NCBI GenBank assembly: GCA_020847735.1
Contig: JADLBL010000021.1
Span: forward strand, 190,059 to 226,485
Source: Candidatus Eisenbacteria bacterium
GTDB taxonomy: Bacteria; Eisenbacteria; RBG-16-71-46
Length of the DNA: 36,427 nucleotides
Direction: 5' to 3'
The translations under genes and the position numbers were made by a program. The notes under the pieces are model-generated. The model had not been told where the DNA came from. It saw only the letters and a list, made by a program, of their open reading frames with translations, and did no database searches. Shown one piece after another: positions 31,336 to 36,427 of this stretch. Position 1 is the stretch's first letter, and every line of letters begins with the position of its first letter.

Positions 31336-33018
31336 ATGGCGAGACCTTCTACTCCGATACCTAGCCATCCTGCAGGGAGACAGACCGGCCTTCTGCCTGG
31401 GCAGCTGATTGTGCTGTCAGGGCCCGTGTCCGCCGGAAAATCAACGCTCGCTGCAACGTTGGCGGAGAAGTTCGGAGTCACGCACTTCAAGACCCACGAA
31501 ATGATCCAACGGTTGACGGGCGCCCCGTTGGATCGGGCCGCGTTGCAGAAGGCCGGCGAACGACTCGACCGCAAAACGAATGGCCGGTGGGTCGCTGCTG
31601 AGATCACCCGGGTCCTCGGGGAGATGTCCGATGCGAGCGGCTCATCCGTCGAATCGCGTCGAGTACTTGTCGACTCCTCGCGGCTGCTGAGCCAAATCGA
31701 AGCGCTCCGTCAGGCTTTCGGCCAGCGCGTCGTGCACATTCATCTCACTGCGCCCGAAGCAGAGTTGCGTCGCCGCTACCTCACGAGACGGACTGCAATG
31801 CGAGAGCTTCCGTCCTATGCAGCCCTGCGGAGAGATCGCACCGAGGCGGTAATTGACCGGTTGAAGGCGTCAGCCGACATCGTCATCGACACCCATCGCA
31901 ACACTCGCGATGACGTTGTCGTGCGTGTGGCATCGCAGCTTGGCTTTTACGGGCGAGGCTGTGAGCGATTGGTTGATGTTCTAGTCGGCGGCGAGTACGG
32001 CAGCGAGGGCAAAGGGCAAATCTCCGCCTATTTGGCCCCGGAGTACGACGTGCTTGTCCGTGTTGGTGGTCCCAATGCCGGCCATCAGGTATTCGAAGTG
32101 CCCACCCCTCGGACGTGGCACCACCTTCCCTCCGGTACCGCGCGCAACCCTCGCGCGCAAGTTGTCCTGGGACCGGGCGCGGTACTTCGGGTTCCGAACC
32201 TGCTGGCAGAAATTGCGAGTGCTGAGGTGTCCTACAAGCGACTCTCAATCGACCCGAAGGCAATGATCATCTCTGACGAAGACATTAAGGCGGAAACTGG
32301 GCTCAAGGCATCGATCGGTTCAACGGGGCAGGGGGTCGGATATGCAACGGCCCGAAAAGTTCTCCGCGGCGGCGGAACAGATCGAGTGCTTCTTGCCAAG
32401 GACGTCCCCGCACTCCGACGCTACGTTCGAGACGCCCTCGAGATACTTGAGAATGCGTACGCGAAGGGGCGCCGTGTCTTCTTGGAGGGAACGCAGGGTA
32501 CGGGGCTCTCCCTCCACCACGGAGAGTACCCACACGTTACATCGCGCGACACCACCGTAGGAGGGTGTCTTGGCGAGGCCGGGATTTCCCCGGCACGAGT
32601 GCGCCGAATCGTAATGGTCTGCAGGACCTATCCTATCCGGGTTCAAAGCCCGCCGGGGAAGACCTCAGGCAGAATGAGTCGCGAGCTGAAATGGGCGGAA
32701 ATCGCTCGGCGATCGCGCATTCCACTCAAGGAGCTGCGCAAGAACGAGCGCACCTCAACGACGAAAAGGAAACGACGCGTCGGTGAGTTCGACTGGGTCT
32801 TGATCCGAAGAGCGGCCTCGCTCAATGGCCCCACGGACATCGCGCTGACGTTTGCCGACTATATCGACGTCCAGAACCGGAAGGCGCGTCGATTTGATCA
32901 ACTCTCACCCGAAACCCTTCAGTTTATCGCAGAGCTTGAACGCGTGGCCTCCGCGCCCGTCTCCTTGGTGGCAACGAGATTCGCTTTCAGAAGCATCATC
33001 GACCGGCGAATGTGGTAG
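31336..33018 (+). CDS. Kinase-adenylosuccinate synthetase (PurA/PurZ-like) fusion
   Basis: 560 residues from ATG 31336. The N-terminal P-loop kinase (about 22-205) has LSGPVSAGKST (Lys35) and an LID-like RRRYLTRRTAMRE, like nucleoside-monophosphate kinases. From about 211 comes an adenylosuccinate-synthetase fold: VLVGGEYGSEGKGQ, VRVGGPNAGH (His250), WHHLPSG, IGSTGQGVGYATA, FLEGTQGTGLSLHHGEYPHVTSRDTT and the aspartate-binding-like TTKRKRR. In PurA the first motif is normally GDEGKG, with Asp as catalytic base; here it is Ser223. I recall phage PurZ enzymes, which act on dGMP to make 2-aminoadenine precursors, also departing from Asp at this point (not verified). The substrate may therefore not be IMP. 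It is unlikely to be the housekeeping purA, given the fusion and location. Confidence 0.82.
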   Translation: MARPSTPIPSHPAGRQTGLLPGQLIVLSGPVSAGKSTLAATLAEKFGVTHFKTHEMIQRLTGAPLDRAALQKAGERLDRKTNGRWVAAEITRVLGEMSDASGSSVESRRVLVDSSRLLSQIEALRQAFGQRVVHIHLTAPEAELRRRYLTRRTAMRELPSYAALRRDRTEAVIDRLKASADIVIDTHRNTRDDVVVRVASQLGFYGRGCERLVDVLVGGEYGSEGKGQISAYLAPEYDVLVRVGGPNAGHQVFEVPTPRTWHHLPSGTARNPRAQVVLGPGAVLRVPNLLAEIASAEVSYKRLSIDPKAMIISDEDIKAETGLKASIGSTGQGVGYATARKVLRGGGTDRVLLAKDVPALRRYVRDALEILENAYAKGRRVFLEGTQGTGLSLHHGEYPHVTSRDTTVGGCLGEAGISPARVRRIVMVCRTYPIRVQSPPGKTSGRMSRELKWAEIARRSRIPLKELRKNERTSTTKRKRRVGEFDWVLIRRAASLNGPTDIALTFADYIDVQNRKARRFDQLSPETLQFIAELERVASAPVSLVATRFAFRSIIDRRMW

Positions 33019-33046
33019 CGGCGCCCCTCTACCCGAAAGGACCTAG

Positions 33047-33679
33047 ATGCCGTTCGACTCGGAGGTCTTCGCAGCGCGAAGGCCCTACCTCTTTCACCTG
33101 ACGGCGCGAAGCAATGTGGCCCGCATTCGGGCTGCTCGTCGACTGCACAGCATGGTTGTCCTGGCGCGCAAGGCTGGCAGAGAGGATCTGTTGAACGTCC
33201 GGCGTCGGGAGCACGTTCAACTCAGCGTTCAGGGTAAAGCAGTGCACATCAGGGACCAAGCCCCACTTCACGAGAACAACATGTCCTTGGAAGACGGCTG
33301 GACATTCCCGCAGTTCGTGCGCGACCTCAACGAGCGCGTGTTCTTCTGGCCCGGGGGACTCTCAGGCCCAATTGCCCACGGACTCCGCCACTTTGCCCGG
33401 TATCGGGAAGAGCGCCCAGTGCTGCTGCGAATCCCCACCGATGGCCTCTTCGCTGCCAATAGCGGTGTGCGTCCACTCTATTGCCGCTACAACTCCGGAT
33501 CGCCCCGTTGGAGTCGCGGCGTAGCATCACCTCGCGGGCCGGCCACATTTGTGCCCTCTAATCAAGCGACGTTCTCACCATCCAGCGTGGTCGAGGTGGC
33601 TTTCATGCGTGGCGCCGTGCTACCCAATGGTTCGGAGGTCGGCAACGGCCCGTCTGGACCGTGGCGTCGTTTGTTCTAG
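33047..33679 (+). CDS. DUF7002 / DarT-like putative ADP-ribosyltransferase
   Basis: 210 residues from ATG 33047 (GAAAGGA upstream). It opens with YLFHLTARSNVARIRAARRLHS (His17), then IRDQAPL, a conserved-looking LNERVFFWPGG, and near the end SVVEVAFMRGAVLP (Glu183). A His in an LxHxT strand, a central FF strand and a late Glu match the layout of DarT-like and DUF7002 ADP-ribosyltransferase folds, which transfer ADP-ribose from NAD+ to DNA or protein. The macrodomain fusion two genes upstream would fit as its counteracting partner. The family match is from memory; the activity is inferred. Confidence 0.65.
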   Translation: MPFDSEVFAARRPYLFHLTARSNVARIRAARRLHSMVVLARKAGREDLLNVRRREHVQLSVQGKAVHIRDQAPLHENNMSLEDGWTFPQFVRDLNERVFFWPGGLSGPIAHGLRHFARYREERPVLLRIPTDGLFAANSGVRPLYCRYNSGSPRWSRGVASPRGPATFVPSNQATFSPSSVVEVAFMRGAVLPNGSEVGNGPSGPWRRLF

Positions 33680-33765
33680 TGCGGTCGAGCTGTTCCAGAC
33701 TCTGCACCGCACGCCTGGCCTTGGCCTTCCTACGCCGCTTCGACCGTTCCTGTCACACTCCTCAC

Positions 33766-34119
33766 ATGGTCCACTCCCAGCTTCAAGTCCGGCAGGTCGA
33801 ACTCCTCTGTTTCAAAGAGCCAGGTTCGGGGACGAACGCAAGAGGTCCGCCAGTTTGCGCTGAAGGCCACAGAATCCGCTTGGAACTCACCGGGCTCTTC
33901 GTCGCCGTGGCAACTGAGATCCCCAAGCTCCCGCAGGTCCGGGCGCCGGTGGAGGAGATCGAGCGGCTGCGCACGACTTGGATCACGCGCGGGCCAACTG
34001 CGTGGCCGGCGGAGTTGAAGAAGCTCCCGGGGATCTTCGGGGATTGTCTGCGATTGATCCGAAGTCTGACTCCAGCCCGAGCCGATCAGGTGATGAAGCT
34101 CGAAGCAGCCCTCGGCTAA
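33766..34119 (+). CDS. Small protein of unknown function
   Basis: 117 residues from ATG 33766; the frame is open upstream but that part has no gene-like composition. Third positions are G/C-rich, supporting real coding. The sequence has an RIRLELTGLFVAVATEIPKLPQV segment and a helical C-terminus LPGIFGDCLRLIRSLTPARADQVMKLEAALG. No family recognised and no clear ribosome site. It lies between the DUF7002-like gene and the helicase in the same direction. Confidence 0.5.
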   Translation: MVHSQLQVRQVELLCFKEPGSGTNARGPPVCAEGHRIRLELTGLFVAVATEIPKLPQVRAPVEEIERLRTTWITRGPTAWPAELKKLPGIFGDCLRLIRSLTPARADQVMKLEAALG

Positions 34120-34138
34120 GTCGTGACACCGCTGGATC

Positions 34139-34167
34139 TTGACGCTTACTGTTGACGGCTCTACCGT
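34139..34167 (+). promoter_or_regulatory. Candidate promoter of the helicase gene, probably leaderless
   Basis: TTGACG (34139-34144), 17-bp spacer, TACCGT (34162-34167). The expected start point coincides with ATG 34174 and there is no ribosome site. A second TTGACG at 34152-34157 is wrongly spaced. Confidence 0.4.
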
Positions 34168-34173
34168 ATCAGC

Positions 34174-36129
34174 ATGTCAGATTCCATTGATCAAGTTGTC
34201 GTAGTTCCCGCCTCCGGGTTCGCCCCAACCGTCGAGCAGGCGGCGATCCTCGCGCACCGGCCCGGGCAGCACGCCCGTGTGCTGGCAGGACCAGGAACTG
34301 GTAAGAGCGCCACGCTCGTAGCCCTCCTTACTGAGCTCTTGAATACGAGCCCCGCACCTCGGGTAAAGCTCCTCACATTCACGAGGGCGGCGACCGCGGA
34401 GCTCGCTCAGAAAGTCTCGATGCATCCTTCGACCGCCGCATTGCGGCCGAGCACGATGCACTCCTTCGCCCTGGCAGTGCTGATGCAGAACCAAGGCGCC
34501 GGAGAACTGCCCTTCCCGCTTCGAATCGCCGACGACGCCGAAGACAGCGAAATCGTGCTTCCCTCTCTGGCTCGTCGACTTGGGGTCAGTGTGACACGGG
34601 TAAAGGAGTTCATCCGGGAGATGGCGGCGAACTGGCAATCCCTGCGAGCCGACGAGGACCCAGCGATCAGCCCGGAGGAGCGGGCACGCTTCCTTGGCGG
34701 GTGGAACGAACACCGGCGGGTCTTCGGATACACGCTCCTGCAGGAACTTCCGTACGCCCTCAACAAGGCACTGGCCAACCACCCGACCTTGAGCGGAGTG
34801 AGCTACGACCTGCTCATCGTCGACGAGTACCAGGACTTGAACGCCTGTGACCTGTCGGTCCTGAGGCAGATCGCCGATCGAGGATGCTCCCTGATCGGAG
34901 CCGGCGACGACGACCAGTCGATCTATTCATGGCGCAAAGCCGACCCGGCCGGGATTCAGGGCTTCGTGACGGCGTATTCCGGGGCTGCCGACTACCCGCT
35001 CTCTGTCACACAGCGCTGCGGGCGGAGGATCATTGAGTGGGCGACGGCAATGATCGAGGGCGACGCTGGTCGTTCGACCACGCGGCCCCGACTGTCGTGC
35101 AGAGCGGACGCGACCGACGGCGAGGTTGCACTACTCGCCTTCGCGAACCAAGAGGCCGAGGCCAAGGGGGTCGCGAAGCTCGTCGAGGGGTTCATCGGCG
35201 ACGAGATCGCGCCCGAGGACATCCTCGTGCTCTTGCGGAGCGACTACAATCAGGCCTTCAGCAAGCTGATCAAGCAGGCGTTGTCCGACCTTAACATCGT
35301 CTCGGCTGACCCAGGGTACATCGACCGAGTCCTTGGCGACCGAGCGAATCGGGAACTACTGGCCCTCCTTCGACTCATGTGTAACGGGAATGACTCGCTC
35401 GCGTGGGCGACCGTTCTTCACCTCACACCGCGGGTGGGTAACCGGTTTGTTGATCACGTCTATGATCGTGCCCGAACGGTGGGCCGCAGCTTCGGCGAAA
35501 CGCTGCTTTCTGAGCGCCAGTCTGGATTCATCGGCGCGCCAGCTATTTCATCCAGACCGGCTATCGCGGCGATCGATCGGGTTCTGCAGTTGATCGCGAC
35601 CCATGCTGTGCCAGAGGAAAGACCGGCGAACGGCTGGGGTGCTTGGATTCTTGAACTTGCTCAGCAGCCGGGAATGCCACAGCCTACTGCGGAACTTGCG
35701 ACGTTGGTGGTCGATCTCGACACAATGGCCGAGGGTGACATCGACCTCGCGCGCTACCTGAGCCAGATGCGGCCCTTGGGCAAAGATCGCGCTTCGACCA
35801 TCGGGACAGGCGTGCGGATCATGACCATGGGCATGTCGAAAGGGCTCACAGCGAGAGCAACGATCGTCGCCGGAGCGGAGGAAGGAGTCGTCCCTCGCCC
35901 CGACCAGGATCCGAGTGAAGAACGACGGCTGCTGTACGTCGCCATGACGCGCTCGAAGGAACGCCTCATCGTGACGTGGGCGAGGCAGCGCACGGGTCCG
36001 ACCGCGCGTGCTGGTGCTGCGCGAGTCGTGTCGCCTCGAACGTATTCAACTTTCTTGCAGGGGTGCCCGGTAGAGTCTGAAGATGGCCCTACTTACGTGT
36101 CGCGACGGTGGCCGAGGACCACAAGTTAG
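34174..36129 (+). CDS. UvrD/Rep-family superfamily-1 helicase
   Basis: 651 residues from ATG 34174. Helicase motifs are in order: Q-motif region (APTVEQAAILA), motif I LAGPGTGKSAT (39-46), Ia LLTFTRAATAEL (66-77), II LLIVDEYQDLN (213-223), III IGAGDDDQSIYSWR (241-254), IV-like ITQRCG/VTQRCGRRI, V IMTMGMSKGL and VI RRLLYVAMTRSKERL. It should unwind DNA 3' to 5' using ATP. At 651 residues it is slightly shorter than housekeeping UvrD/PcrA and lacks an appended nuclease domain. It may serve the neighbouring defence genes or be an independent unit. Confidence 0.9.
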   Translation: MSDSIDQVVVVPASGFAPTVEQAAILAHRPGQHARVLAGPGTGKSATLVALLTELLNTSPAPRVKLLTFTRAATAELAQKVSMHPSTAALRPSTMHSFALAVLMQNQGAGELPFPLRIADDAEDSEIVLPSLARRLGVSVTRVKEFIREMAANWQSLRADEDPAISPEERARFLGGWNEHRRVFGYTLLQELPYALNKALANHPTLSGVSYDLLIVDEYQDLNACDLSVLRQIADRGCSLIGAGDDDQSIYSWRKADPAGIQGFVTAYSGAADYPLSVTQRCGRRIIEWATAMIEGDAGRSTTRPRLSCRADATDGEVALLAFANQEAEAKGVAKLVEGFIGDEIAPEDILVLLRSDYNQAFSKLIKQALSDLNIVSADPGYIDRVLGDRANRELLALLRLMCNGNDSLAWATVLHLTPRVGNRFVDHVYDRARTVGRSFGETLLSERQSGFIGAPAISSRPAIAAIDRVLQLIATHAVPEERPANGWGAWILELAQQPGMPQPTAELATLVVDLDTMAEGDIDLARYLSQMRPLGKDRASTIGTGVRIMTMGMSKGLTARATIVAGAEEGVVPRPDQDPSEERRLLYVAMTRSKERLIVTWARQRTGPTARAGAARVVSPRTYSTFLQGCPVESEDGPTYVSRRWPRTTS

Positions 36130-36183
36130 CCTGGCCGCGACGCCTCATGCGGGTGTAAGGGCGTGACGATCGCCTCGCCCTAC

Positions 36184-36427
36184 CTAGGCGGTCTTCGCGA
36201 TTCGTGCTTTACTATCGACGCGCACAGAAGACCAATCGATCTCTGGCATGTAGAAATCAGGGTTTTCGAGGAGCCAGGTTCGAACGTCTCGTACAGTGGT
36301 GCACCAGTCAGAATCTGACCCCGTCGCCTTGATGAGCGTGAACGGTTTCTTCGCGTCGTAGAGCGCCTTCCGCGCGGTGACGCGGTAGTTCGACCCGATC
36401 GTTTCCAGAACCTGGCGCTGCTGAACC
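36184..36427 (-). CDS. C-terminal part of an unknown protein (partial, cut by window end)
   Basis: A minus-strand frame open from the window edge to TAG at 36186-36184, giving 80 residues: VQQRQVLETIGSNYRVTARKAL..., then SDWCTTVRDVRTWLLENPDFYMPEIDWSSVRV, ending SKARIAKTA. Codon use and composition look coding. The protein converges on the helicase gene, with 54 bp between stops. No family recognised from this fragment. Confidence 0.6.
   Translation of the reverse strand, partial: VQQRQVLETIGSNYRVTARKALYDAKKPFTLIKATGSDSDWCTTVRDVRTWLLENPDFYMPEIDWSSVRVDSKARIAKTA

Noticed and set aside
23801-36129. Gabija-type or other named two-gene defence system using the UvrD-like helicase
   Set aside because: The ATPase here is PHP-SMC rather than an OLD/TOPRIM nuclease and is 7.5 kb away from the helicase, so the named pairing is not supported.
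1-36427. CRISPR arrays, rRNA genes, riboswitches
   Set aside because: No regularly spaced direct repeats with unique spacers, no rRNA-like conserved stretches and no recognisable riboswitch core were seen on reading.

Overview
The window reads as a high-GC bacterial chromosome segment, probably from an uncultured member or relative of the FCB group (an Eisenbacteria-like lineage is my best guess, not a determination). The clues are a secreted propeller protein with a type IX-like C-terminal sorting domain, a giant signal-peptide-bearing RHS protein, and a lipoprotein built from choice-of-anchor-D repeats. No rRNA or phylogenetic marker gene is present.

Layout. (A) 1-8990: a secreted propeller/sorting-domain protein (5' cut by the window edge), a translationally close RHS-repeat protein of about 2,400 residues with an NHL-type propeller and a variable C-terminal tip, and a small putative lipoprotein that may be the partner of that tip. 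(B) 8991-12000: a frameshifted orphan RHS fragment, a pair of 24-bp inverted repeats just upstream of a minimal tyrosine recombinase, then the choice-of-anchor-D lipoprotein. (C) about 12.2-20.9 kb: an integrative/mobilisable-element-like block. It has a small solo gene with its own strong promoter and terminator, an opposing helical-repeat gene, an E2-like/JAB-E1 pair, a membrane protein, a VirD4/HerA-like ATPase, a zinc-ribbon protein, a replication-relaxation protein, an excisionase-like HTH and an integrase, ending at tRNA-Ser(CGA). (D) 20.9-23.7 kb: a repeat-rich non-coding stretch and a complete IS21-family element (istA/istB, TG...CA ends, 5-bp target duplication TCTTA). (E) 23.7-36.4 kb: a defence-island-like region with visibly more A/T at third codon positions than block C.

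Block E contains a PHP-SMC (TrlF-like) ATPase facing a three-gene ubiquitin-like conjugation operon (ubiquitin-like protein, E2-fold protein without a catalytic-position cysteine, JAB-E1 fusion). Diverging from that operon across a perfect palindromic operator is a second cassette: XRE regulator, ImmA/IrrE peptidase, a peptidase-macrodomain fusion, a kinase-adenylosuccinate-synthetase fusion with Ser at the usual catalytic Asp, a DUF7002/DarT-like putative ADP-ribosyltransferase, a small unknown protein and a UvrD-like helicase.

The most interesting candidate is this divergent pair. A macrodomain beside a putative ADP-ribosyltransferase resembles DarTG logic, but here the macrodomain is joined to a zinc peptidase and the module carries a PurA/PurZ-like nucleotide enzyme, possibly under the same regulator as a ubiquitin-like pathway. 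A second, different JAB-E1 protein in block C means the window holds two independent ubiquitin-like activation genes. All functions are inferred from motifs; no database search was run.
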